64,000 nt of DNA, taken from positions 1,178,001 through 1,242,000 of the forward strand of contig JAPEIS010000001.1 of assembly GCA_029531795.1 (NCBI GenBank), read 5' to 3'. The translations under genes and the position numbers were made by a program. The notes beneath the pieces are model-generated. The model worked only from the letters and a program-made list of their open reading frames with translations, was not told the origin of the DNA and ran no database searches. This stretch comes from Sclerotinia nivalis. Its lineage: Eukaryota; Ascomycota; Leotiomycetes; Helotiales; Sclerotiniaceae. Shown in pieces: positions 32,727 through 43,558 of the stretch; position 1 is the stretch's first letter, and each line of letters starts with the position of its first letter.

Positions 32727-34885
32727 ATGCAGCAATATAAAGGGAGCTCAAGCTTCCAGAGCTCCAAATATTTAGGAAGCTCCAAATCTCAGCATATTGA
32801 GATTTGGCGAAAAATTGCACTCGTTTTTGTTATTTGCGCTTTCTTTTATGCTTCGTACATCATGTTGTTGGATCAGATACTTTTATTGTCTCTTACAGGA
32901 GTTACAGCCTCCGCTTTGCTCCCTGAAAAACAGCCATCTTCAACTTCTTCTACAGATGTTCCACAGTACTTTCAGACCACGCCAGAACTCTGGGCTGGGC
33001 CAACAGCTACTGGTCGAGCTCCTTTCCTGGTAAGTAGTGAAAATTGATTAACCAAACTTCATTTTAGAGACAATGGATTAAAAATTAATTTGCTGTTTGG
33101 TTTAGGCCCAGACAAATCCCGTCTCGTTTGCACCAACTGTGACTTTCGTCCCGAATACTCCTCTTGAAACTGGTCAGCCTATTGTAGGCCAAGGCCAAGG
33201 CCAGAATCAGAATATATTCCAACTTATGGGAAATCTATCTCCTTATTTGCCTAATCCATCCGGATTTGGTGTTGCAGAGTATCCATTACCACCGGGAGCT
33301 AAGATCGCCCAACTTCAGGTAAGAGTCCTCAGTTCTCAATATGATATCACTTTTCCTTGAGCCTTCAATCAATTCCCGGTCGAATTAAGCCAACTGTACC
33401 ATAGCAAAAAGACAGTCAGTGTGGTTGAATATTCTAGAAGAGTGTGAACCATTGTTTAAGCTCTCTCTGTACTATCAACCGGCGTCGGCGATAGACCTCC
33501 GAAAGACACACATATGCCGTGTATGCTGACATTTTACAGATGCTCTCACGTCATGGAGCACGTTATCCTACAGTAGGAAGTAATGTTGAAATCTTTGGCG
33601 AGAAGGTTGCCAACAATACGGAGAAACTCAATGCCACTGGAGCTCTCTCGTTCTTGAACAACTGGAAATACGAATTAGGTCATGAAATTCTCGTTCCTCG
33701 TGGAAGACAAGAGTTGTATGACAGTGGGATTTTGCACTACTATCAATATGCCCAACTGTACAATCCTCACAGTAAAATCATCGCTAGAACTACTACCCAA
33801 GATCGGATGCTCAAGGTTTGTGGTCGCTCACTTGTTCTCTGACATGAAGCTAAATGATGGTAGAGCGCGGAATATTTCATGGCTGGCTTCTTTGGTCTTG
33901 AATGGACAAATAACGCCACTATTGAGGTCATTATTGAGTCGCAGGGCTACAACAACAGTCTAGCAGGCTATGATAATTGTCCCAACTCGAATAATTATAG
34001 AAGTGCTGGAGGATCAAATGCTTCAGACCAGTGGGTTGCTACATATCTCCAGGATGCCACCGCTCGATTCCAGTCCATGGTCGCACCGGAGTTCAATTGG
34101 ACTATCACAGACACCTACGCAGCTCAGACCTTGTGTCCATACGAGACTGTAAGTACAAGCTTTCTAGGTTTACATAAACAACGTAGTCTAACGTCGTGCA
34201 GGTGTCCTATGGTTACAGCGCTTTCTGTGATCTATTTACCTATCAAGAATGGGCTGACTTTGAATATGCAAACGATCTTTACTTTGCCGGCGCAAGTTCC
34301 TTTGCCTCTCCTACTGGACGCGCTGTGGGAATTGGCTACGTCCAAGAAGTAGTCGCCCGCCTTCAAAACCACACCTTGGGTTATTCCGGTTCCCAGATCA
34401 ACACCACACTGGACAACAACACCGCTACTTTCCCCTTGAACCAGTCCATCTACCTCGATTTCTCCCACGACACAAACATCATGTCTATCCTCACCGCTTT
34501 CGGTTTCACGCAATTCGCCACGCCCTTACCTGCTACCCATTACCCTGGTCCACATAATTTGACCGTCTCGCACCTGGAACCTTTTGGCGCAAGATTAGAC
34601 ATCGAAGTTATTAAGACTCCAAAACCATTAGCAGCGGATAGGACGTATATAGATGGAAAGGAGACTACGTATATACACTTCATTCTCAACCAGAGAACGA
34701 TACCTTTGGGATTCAGTTTCTTGGAGTGTGGAGTTGATAGGTTGGATGGGTGGTGTGAGCTGGAAACTTTTTTGAAAGTGCAGAGTAAATCGACAAAAGA
34801 AGCTCAGTATGAATATGCTTGCTTTGGAGATTATCCTGCGGAGCCATATGGAAGTGTTACGAATGGTGCGCCTAATTCTTATTAG
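32727..34885 (+). CDS. Histidine acid phosphatase, membrane-anchored
   Basis: Five exons (32727-33029, 33106-33318, 33540-33815, 33864-34148, 34202-34885) encode about 586 residues from the first in-frame ATG. The catalytic motif MLSRHGARYPT (about residues 173-183) and the proton-donor motif DFSHDTN identify the branch-2 histidine phosphatase family (acid phosphatase/phytase). A hydrophobic segment at about residues 30-55 (IALVFVICAFFYASYIM, then ILLLSL) suggests a type II anchor with the phosphatase domain outside the cytosol; many NxT/NxS sites agree. The reading frame is open upstream to 32625 with conserved-looking GLIDEPIELHNAERGSF but begins at TTG 32643, so the original start may have been lost. 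Intron 2 is long (221 nt). Substrate could be phytate or other phosphomonoesters. Confidence 0.88.
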
Positions 34886-36620
34886 TGGGTTCTCGAGTCG
34901 GTTGCTCATCTTTCACCGGGTTCTTGGTATCAAAAGAGCCATGGTATTGCTCCAGAGAGAGTTGGCTCTTCTGTAAATAGCTTTATTTCTCCATTAAATG
35001 TTGATACCTAGCCAATCGCTTATTACCCGTTCCTGAATCTGAATCTCTATCCTTAAACCCCAGAAAAACCAAAGACTGCGGGGCTGCGCAAATTGTATTT
35101 TTTGAGCTCTCCATCATGGCCTGTCTATAGTATGGGCACCGCAAAGATTTCCAAACACACACACCTTTGCAGACATCCAAGCCTATTTTGATGAAGGTCG
35201 CTGAATGATATTCGGCTGTTGTATCCTTTTATTTTCGTCTAGATTGCAAACTGATATCCTCATCCTCCATTCAAATCCACCAGCTTGATTGAACAACAGT
35301 TCAAAGCCGCTAATATTCAAGATTCCGCATCTATTTGCCCAATTGTTCAAGTTAACAGGCTTTTCAATGTCCCAGGAGTATGCCAATAATAGATGACAGG
35401 GTTTTTCTGTTTGTTGCACATCTTAGGTTACGAAGAAAAACAAGGAAATGAACAAGATTCCCACTTCAATGACTTGATGTCAAAGTGTTGAAAGAACAGA
35501 TCACTTATACTTTTGGGCAAAAGGGGGGTTTTTTTGTCGATTTCTGAACCTCAAAGCGGCTGGAGAAGCAAAGCCCCATTCAGATTTTGTGCCAAGCCAG
35601 CAAACAGGTTTTGGGAACCGAAAAGCTCATCGACATCATTCACTGCGCCTTGACTCTAGAATAATGATCTGGATATATTATGCATGATACCTCGTTATCA
35701 AATCCCAATCGAAATATTCCCACAATCAGAATACAAGCAAGATCTCCGCCTCACATATTCTAAATCATCCTCCACCCACTACCACGCAATCAATAAAATA
35801 TTCAACTACATTACTCGCCACTATGCCTTTTTTCTGGTCAAAGGGAGTTGGAGGTAGGAGATTCGGCGCAAATGTGACGGCGGATAGACACGGTGTTAGA
35901 AGACCTGTTTTTCGCATGCGTCTTTGCGGTCTCAACTGCTTTCGTTGAGCAACAGTAAGTTCTGCTCTGCTATCACTACCAAGTATAATCGATCTAACAA
36001 CTCTTAGTTCAAAATACATTTACGACAAATCTTGGGAGATTAGCATTGCTGAATGATACCATGGATTTCTTTTGGCGATAAGGGAATGGAATGAAGACAA
36101 TATGTACATTGGTTCTAAGTGACGGGAGGCGTTTAGCGGATGGATTTTAGATACCATATGCGTTTTGCTTTACTCAAGCAGCCGTTTTGAGGGATGGACA
36201 ATACGTCGATTTGTTTTTATGATGGGACGGAAGGAAAGAAATGCATAACTTCAAATATCATGGGAACTAATATCCACTCGAATATTGCATATCTGAATCA
36301 GGATTCAGGGAGAATACTATCAACCGTGACGGCCTATTGAATGTCTAACTCAAGTTCATCTATGTAGAGACGTTTGACCTACCTATGTCATATCATTGTT
36401 CCATGTCCACTTGGACATTTGCGCATGATATTGATCGTAGTCACAATATACGTAGCGTAGTGGCAATAGAAAGGTAGCCGTACAGCCAATGTGATTGGTT
36501 GCTCCACACAATTCTTATCTATCACGTGGCAGCTGATAGTGTAATTATTTTTCTAATTTTGGGAGGGGTGTTACTTTTCTTGCCCACGATTTAACACAAT
36601 AAATCTATGAATACAATGTT
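34886..36620. other. 1.7-kb spacer with one small-ORF candidate
   Basis: Apart from the 41-codon candidate at 35823-35948, no coding sequence is recognised. The right end carries the DUS2 promoter. Confidence 0.45.
35823..35948 (+). CDS. Candidate 41-residue basic protein beside a canonical intron
   Basis: ATG at 35823 opens a 41-codon frame beginning MPFFWSKGVGGRRFGANVTA and ending RLCGLNCFR. It is Arg/Gly-rich with two cysteines. Six nucleotides after its TGA, a textbook intron follows at 35955-36007 (GTAAGT...CTAAC...TTAG, 53 nt), which argues that this strand is transcribed and spliced. I cannot assign a family. The intron may lie in the 3' UTR, or the ORF may be part of a larger gene whose frame I have not resolved. 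Confidence 0.4.
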   Translation: MPFFWSKGVGGRRFGANVTADRHGVRRPVFRMRLCGLNCFR

Positions 36621-38032
36621 ATGCAACGTCTCACATCTTTTATCATGACCTCAATTCCCAAAAAGGTTCCCATTCCTAGGAAGGGCGTAGACTATAGGGG
36701 CAAGGTAGTACTGTGAGTTTGAGGTGTCGCAAATAGCAATCAAGAGGTTACTAAAATCGTCATCCAGTGCTCCTATGGTGAGATCCGGCGAACTTCCTTC
36801 ACGATTACTTGCTCTTCACTATGGAACAGATTTGGTATGGGGTATGGAATCTACCGGCTGTACTAGCTAGTTAAGTAAACTGACGACTTCAAGGTCCGGA
36901 GACGGTCGATCGATCCATGATTGGGACAACACGCAAAGTGAACACCACCCTTAATACAATTGATTTTACACGGCTCCCTTCCCAAGGGCATAAAGAGAAG
37001 AATGCAAATCTGAATGAAAGTCTCATATTCCGCCTTCATCCAGAACTCGAGGGCAAAAAGCTCATATTTCAAATCGGCACATCCGACCCCGAAAAAGCAG
37101 TCCAATGTGCGCGCATGGTGGCCGCAGACGTTGCAGGCATTGATGTGAATGCAGGATGTCCGAAACCATTCAGTACAAGTGGCGGTATGGGGGCAGCACT
37201 CCTACAAACACCGGATAAATTATGCGCCATTCTCGAAGCTTTAGTCAAGGAAATTGTGCCGGAATTCGAGATTGGAATAAGTGTGAAAATACGATTATTG
37301 GAAACTGCTGAGAGGACTGAGGCTCTAGTACGAAGGCTTTGTGCTACTGGTATTACAGGTCTCACTATCCATTGTCGAACTACGCCAATGCGTCCAAGGG
37401 AAAGAGCCATTCGAGAGCAACTTAAGATGATCGCGGATATCTGTCGCGAGAGTGGTGTCGCTTGTTTGATGAATGGAGATGTAGAAAATAGAGATCAGGC
37501 CTTAAAATTGGCCGAGGAATATGGCACAAATGGTGCTATGATCGCTGTGGCAGCCGAAGCAAATTCGAGTTGCTTTAGAAGTGAAGCTGATGGTGGCTTG
37601 GCACCATGGGAGGAGGTGGTTCACCAGTATATGAAACTCTGTCTGGACACGGAGAACAGATTCGGAAATACGAAATACCTTTTAAACCACCTGATACCAG
37701 GAAAGGCTCCAATTTATCGAGCTGTTCAGCAGTCCAAAAACTACCAGCAGTTATGCGACCATTTAGGTCACAAAACTTTACTCGAGCAGGCAATAGATGT
37801 GGACGAGAAAATTGGAATCTCTGACAAACAGGTCGAGGAGCATAAACTCAAGCAAGCACAGGCCAAGGCAGAAGCAAAGGCAGCAAAGAAGAAGAGAAAG
37901 AATACTGAGGATGATGGAGGAGAACAGAAGAAAATTCGAAGTCTTGAGAGTCCTGCCCAATCCTCGACTTTGACGGGGGCGGAAAACGCACCTCTGACTG
38001 AATTCAAATCAGAGATGACAATTAGTGCCTAG
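36621..38032 (+). CDS. DUS2: tRNA-dihydrouridine synthase, Dus2-like
   Basis: Three exons (36621-36712, 36768-36841, 36894-38032) encode 434 residues. Exon 1 ends at VVL and exon 2 starts APMVRSGELPSRLLAL, the conserved FMN-domain entry; exon 3 continues GPETVDRS. The catalytic cysteine is in DVNAGCPKPFS, with HCRTTPMRPRERA (tRNA/FMN contact), LMNGDVENRD and the MIAVAAEANSSCF region. Dus2 reduces uridine 20 in the D-loop of cytosolic tRNAs using NAD(P)H and FMN. The C-terminus (about 365-410) is a Lys/Ala-rich helix (KAEAKAAKKKRKN) in place of the double-stranded RNA-binding domain of animal Dus2, and probably helps bind tRNA or enter the nucleus. Two in-frame ATGs (36621, 36645) are possible starts; the first is used. 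Confidence 0.92.
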
Positions 38033-39202
38033 TATTCGATTGGCGCGTATGGATATGCACATATATGGGCTATAAAAGGATTTTGGTGGCATTTTAATGC
38101 TTTGGGTATACCTTAGTGATATCGGATATGGAAGCATTAGGGGCGTTCTGGATTTAACCGAGAAGGGATACGCATTTACTGGAGTTTCACACACTTATAT
38201 TACCTAGGTAAAGAATAAATATAAAATTCTCCTTCATATAAGAGCATATAGGTCATCAGTTTTTCCACAGTAACATACTTACTCGATACTCGCAAAAGTT
38301 CATGAAATTACAGCATCGTCATGGATATCACTTTCACGTTTTACAGCGATGAAGTATGCAATACTTTCCAACATCAACTTGGTTAGGACACAAAATTATA
38401 CAGCGACATGGCTTGCATCCACAGACAACACACAAGATAAAGATGTCCACAAATTTCATCAGCAACCTTTATTTTAACATATTCTAGGAACCCCACAGAA
38501 CACCTGCACTAATCTGCACCTTTCCAGGCTGTTGGGTATCTAGTGTGTCTACCTAGCAGCTGGATATACTATCGAGTATATACAGAGGACTTTGGATATT
38601 GAAAAGTGTTACGGGGCTGGCCTTGGAGCTTGAGAGTTTATTTGGTTCTAGATTTTGAATTGGGATATTGAAGATTGATATGACATATCCAGATATATTT
38701 TGACGTTGATATGAAATTTATATTGTGCATCGACCGCATGATTAAGTTGCTATTGTGATTACCAGAAGCTAACTTGAATATTAGATAGGTCCCAAGTACA
38801 ACTGTGAATATTCGGGGTAAATTTGGTAATCGATATCTCTGTTGGATAGCTCCGAAAACTATCGTAAGTGGATATTTGAAGTTAACTTGATTCTGGTTTG
38901 TCTGGATATCTTTTTGATAGAGATGCTGATCCGATTTCATTCGGATATGCCCCGCATGATTGTGTGTAGCCCCAGCATAGTGGGTAACCATCATAGAGAA
39001 TAGCCCCCAAATTTTGATGCGCCTCGGGAACCAAAGTAGTGTTCCCCGCATATTACTAAACCCCCACAATGGTTATTTACAGCAGTTGGTAGTACGGACT
39101 TAACCACGTTTTCTTGATAATTCCCTCACTTCCGTACTTTCATTATCCAAGTTCTGTTGTTCTCTCATTCTATACTTTTCAACATCGCTCAAAATCCTCA
39201 CA
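38033..39202. promoter_or_regulatory. Spacer and promoter of the 4CL-like gene, with CCCCGC sites
   Basis: About 1.17 kb. CCCCGC hexamers (CreA-type SYGGRG on the complement) occur at 38950-38955 and 39044-39049, both followed by AT, as at 24946. The 143-codon minus frame at 38638-39069 has no family features. Confidence 0.35.
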
Positions 39203-41287
39203 ATGGTGTTTCTGGCTGAAAAGTCGGTACCTATACCCACGAAAGATCTTGTGTCGTGGATATTCGATGATATTCCCTATGACCAAGATGCCAAAGTAAG
39301 CCCCTTTATGGTGTGCCTGAAACCGTCGAATTCTAATGAATTCCTAGATATACATCGATGCGAACGATTCTTCTCGTTCTATATCCGCAAAGCAGGCTCG
39401 AATAATCATCCGCAAATTAGTTGCCGGATTTCATGCTGTTGGTCTGAAGAAGGGTGATTGTGTCTGCTTACATTCGTTCAATGATGTGAGAACTTTGCCA
39501 TTCTGCTCAATTGGAAGTCTCTAATGGTGCAATCGCAGATTTATTATTCTATGATCTTCCTAGGTGCTCAAAACTTATGTTAGATCACTATTATCATTCT
39601 TACTCATAACCTGTACAGGTATCATAGCAGCAGGTGGAATTTTTGCCGGCACTAATCCATCCTACACGTCCCATGAACTAATCCATCACATCAAAACCTC
39701 ACGAACAAAATTTCTCATCACAGAGCCGGAGATGCTCATTAATATCCTTACCTCCGCCAAAGAATGCGACATCCAGACTTCAAATATTTGGATCTTCGAT
39801 GTCCTCGGACAGGCCATCCCTAATGGCTTCAAATCTTTCCAGGAATTGATGAATCATGGAGAGGAAGATTGGGTGCGGTTTGATGATGAAAAAATTTCGA
39901 GAGAAACAACTGCTGCTAGGTTATTTAGTAGTGGAACTACAGGGCCACCGAAAGCAGCAGTGTTATCCCATTACAATTTGATTGCGCAGCACACGCTTGT
40001 GTATGAACAGGCACAGAGACCGTATTCTGTATGTCTCCCTCTGCTCACCGTGAGCTTTAGATTTTAATGCAACCATTCTAGATACGGCGGGTGGTAGCAC
40101 TACCGATGTTTCACGCAGCTTGTGTTCCTGGTTTGTAGCCCACTCTCAATTGCCTGGGAGAAAATCGCTGAAACATAAAATAGGCGCACATACAAGTGCC
40201 TTGAAAGCCGGACACGTCTCTATCGTAATGCGTCGCTTTGGACTTAGTCCCTTTCTCCACCACGTAAAAATCTACCAGACAAATGAATTAATGCTCGTAC
40301 CACCCATCGCAATAGCACTCATCATGTCCGGTCTCGCAGGAGATAAGTTAGAAACCATCAAACACGCCGCAATAGGCGCAGCTCCAATGGGAAAAGAAGC
40401 CCAAGAGAAACTAAAGCAATTGTGTGCTCCAGGAGCGACGGTAACTCAAGTTTTTGGCATGACGGAGACCAGTTGCATTTGTACCATGTTTCATTACTGG
40501 GAGGATGATAGTACGGGGAGTGTGGGAAGAATGCTGCCGAATATTGATGCGAAGTATACTTCTCTGTCCCTCTCCTGCTTAATCTCAAAGGCTAATCTGG
40601 AATTATCAATTAGAATTATTGATGAGGAGGGCAACGATATAACAGCCTATGATGTTCGTGGTGAGCTTTGTGTACGAGGCCCGACTGTCATCTCTGGTTA
40701 CTGTAAGTCACCCCAGCCCCTCCTTCCAGCTGGGCGGCGTCCAATAGTCCGGATTGGCAGGCCAGGGGTTAGCTCTCGATGCTCGAAAATCTATGAATTT
40801 CCAAAGCAAACTAATCCTCTCCTCTCAAGATAAAAACGAACCCGCAAACCATCAATCGTTCGACCGCTCCCACTTTTTCAAAACCGGGGATATAGCATAC
40901 TGTTCCAGCCCCAGCAAAAAATGGTACATAGTCGACCGCAAAAAAGAGCTCATCAAAGTCCGGGGCTTCCAAGTGACGCCACCGGAAATCGAGTCCGTGC
41001 TCCTGTCTCACCCGTTGATAATCGATGCGGCTGTCATCGGTATCAAGGGGTCGGATGTGGATGGGGAAATGCCACGAGCGTATGTGGTGAGGAGACCGGG
41101 GGAGGAGGGTAGGAGGTTGGGGGAGAGAGAGGTGAAGGAGTGGTGTGGGGAGAGGTTGGCGAGATATAAGGAGTTGACGGGGGGTGTGAGGTTTGTGGAG
41201 GCTATTCCGAAGAATGCTAGTGGGAAGATTTTGAAGAGGATTTTGAGGGAGCAGGCGGAGAGGGAGATGAAAATGGCTAGACTTTGA
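39203..41287 (+). CDS. 4-coumarate-CoA ligase-like acyl/aryl-CoA synthetase, peroxisomal
   Basis: Eight exons (39203-39295, 39348-39485, 39539-39563, 39619-40028, 40082-40130, 40184-40553, 40614-40702, 40830-41287) encode 543 residues, with all junctions GT-AG and in frame. AMP-binding motifs are RLFSSGTTGPPKAAVLSH (about 187, ATP P-loop), QVFGMTET, YDVRGELCVRGP, FKTGDIAY, YIVDRKKELIKVRGFQVTP and the catalytic-lysine block NASGKILKRILRE near the end. This is the ANL superfamily, closest to plant 4CL-like and fungal acyl-CoA ligases, which activate aromatic or medium-chain acids to CoA thioesters. The last three residues, ARL, fit the PTS1 consensus, so the enzyme probably acts in peroxisomes. 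Substrate is unknown and there is no evident pathway partner next to it. Confidence 0.88.
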
Positions 41288-42094
41288 TGGGATTTTGTTG
41301 TTGAGTGATGACTTGTGAGTAGGTAGGATGTACCGGGGAGATGTATGCATCTCTGGAAATAATTTACACAGCGAGCATTCAAGGAAATATTAACAATGAA
41401 AAGAGTTTGAATGGGTAAAGTAGGATGGTACAACTCAACGTGTAAAAGTAAATTGAACAATGAGGGATGAGGATTGTTGTATTAAAGATTCAGGACTTGT
41501 GGATGGTACTAAACCAACCACTAGAGCGGTTGGCTGAAACATTGCTGGGAATAGTACATTTAGAAGATAGTAAGTAACCATATAAGAATAACTGCAAACT
41601 ATCTTCATCCCTTGTGATCCATACATTGAAACGCTTTTAGTACTAGGCTGCGAAATTTCAAACATTCATTTATCGTACAGATATTGGAGTGCATGTTTCG
41701 CAAAACGATTCTTCCGATTTCCACGTGCAATCCTGCAATCTCCCACCAACAACAGCATAGCATCAAAATTCGCTGCGAAGAGGCAAGTGTTACATTGAAG
41801 GCAGTTCTTCCCAGTACGAGCAATTGCATACTAGTGATAATTTAGCTCTTGTTCACCTTGAACAGAGAGCCTTTGAGACACCAACGCCTTTATATTTGAA
41901 CGCCGCCATTACAACATTCCTACCTAGCAACACCCGTATAACAATATTGACTCAGGCCACGGCATGGCAAACACAATGTGTCGAAAAAGAAGGACCAATG
42001 CTCTCAGGCTTCATTCATTCTGGTATCATAACCCTTGTGCTCGTACATGCCTTGCCACAACTCCTCTGTGGACCTTTTCCCTCCAAACTCCTGT
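41288..42094. other. Convergent spacer between 4CL-like gene and TVP23
   Basis: About 800 bp between two 3' ends. Short frames on both strands carry no motif. No terminator motif beyond AT-rich sequence can be named. Confidence 0.5.
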
Positions 42095-42941
42095 TCAGCG
42101 TGAAAAGAATCTTCCAAGCGTAGCGCTCGCAATATTCCCTGCAATCCCTGAGCCATACATAGCACTGCCCGCCAGATTCGATGCTTGTCCAAACTTATCG
42201 CACCTCGAGAACGCCAACGTATTCGTAACCGTCAAACTCAACGCAATCACTATACATCCACACTTATCAGCAATCTACTCTATACCTCAACGCATTCGCA
42301 TTGCCGCGCCCGAATCCCATAAGAGAAAGTAAAACTTACCGATCAACGTCAACCAAATAAACTCAAACCTAAAAATAGCCACAAAAGCCAATCCGACCCA
42401 AAGCAATGGTTGCGAGTAAAGCGCAAGCCAGAAGAATCTGCTATCCGTAGGGTTTATAATTTTGGTATTTGGATCCGAGGACTCAAAGACCCAGTGCGAA
42501 TCGCCAGATGTAGGATCTACTTCATTCCACCAACGCAATCCGACGAGGCGACGCCCGGCGATATTTTTGAGGTAGTAGAAATCGGCAGCGAGGAGGAGGA
42601 TAGTTATTATAAAGATCAAGACGCTATTAGATTGAACGTCAGCTTGGGAAATCGGAGAAGAGGGGAACTGGAAGGAAGGAATGAAAGACATACAAATTTT
42701 GCGTGAAGAGGATGCCGAAGAGATATACGAGGAGACTTGCTATATGAAAGCTAGGTCAGTAATACACTCATATCACATATCCAACAATTCATCTCTCGTA
42801 AAACGAATCCCAGAAACCCAAATCAGAGCATGCGCAAACCAAACCAAACCTACAAATGCGAAATCCGAGGAAACACAACAGAGTAATGGGATGCGAGCTA
42901 AGACGCCAGCTTAGCACCCCGGCAGGTTCATTTTGTTCCAT
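42095..42941 (-). CDS. TVP23: Golgi membrane protein Tvp23
   Basis: Four exons on the minus strand (42941-42854, 42739-42694, 42623-42340, 42249-42095) encode 190 residues; phases match at each junction. The family blocks are all present: [28 protein letters not shown], the signature [72 protein letters not shown] and [12 protein letters not shown]. Four membrane segments are expected. Tvp23 sits in late-Golgi membranes with Yip-family proteins and is involved in vesicle traffic. Length is typical of the family. Exon 2 is only 46 nt, and intron 3 (91 nt) is the longest. Confidence 0.93.
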
Positions 42942-43558
42942 GATGGAGGAGGTTTTCTTTTTTTTCAAATGAGTGTAGAAGTTGAATTTGTTAAAGTGCG
43001 GAATACATGCATGCTTTATCGTTTTGATGCTCGTAATCGTCGTAAGGCCAGAGTAGCTTAGCTAGGAGCTTCAGGCATGACCCCTGTTTAGGCGCTAGTT
43101 AGACGGTGAATAGTGGCAGTATATTTAGATTTATGGCTGCTTGCTTGTGATGTGCCTTTTCTTCAACGACATTCAAGGCACAACATATATTCGGATTTTC
43201 GTGAGTTACTTGCAGCGTGTTATCGCAATTTTGTGTATGACATACCTGCCTCATGTAGTCGAGTAGAATTACATATCGGCATCAGTAATGTCACATTCTT
43301 TAGTTTTATTGCGTCAGTTTCCTCATTTCAAGCTGTGGCATCATGGCTTAATTTGCTATCCCCCCCCCTAGCTATCACTTCACTAATATCACCAATATAT
43401 GTCACATTACTTCATTTTAATACTTTTTTTTTCTTCTTCAAATAATAAATATTCTAAATTACAGACATGAAATAGACTCCTATCTTACAAACATTGTGCC
43501 TTCTGATTCTGATTCTAATTCTAACTCGAACCACCCAGCCTGTCAATCAGTTCCCCGC
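42942..43558. other. Spacer between TVP23 and the LPMO-like gene
   Basis: About 620 bp. It contains a C8 run near 43361-43368 and a T/A tract near 43425-43450. As both neighbours are on the minus strand, it holds the TVP23 promoter and the 3' flank of the LPMO-like gene. No ORF of interest. Confidence 0.5.

Noticed and set aside
38638..39069. 143-codon minus-strand frame
   Set aside because: Composition not protein-like, non-ATG start, no family; it overlaps the promoter of the CoA ligase.
42410..42914. Plus-strand frames opposite TVP23
   Set aside because: Antisense shadows of the TVP23 exons, which carry the full family signature.
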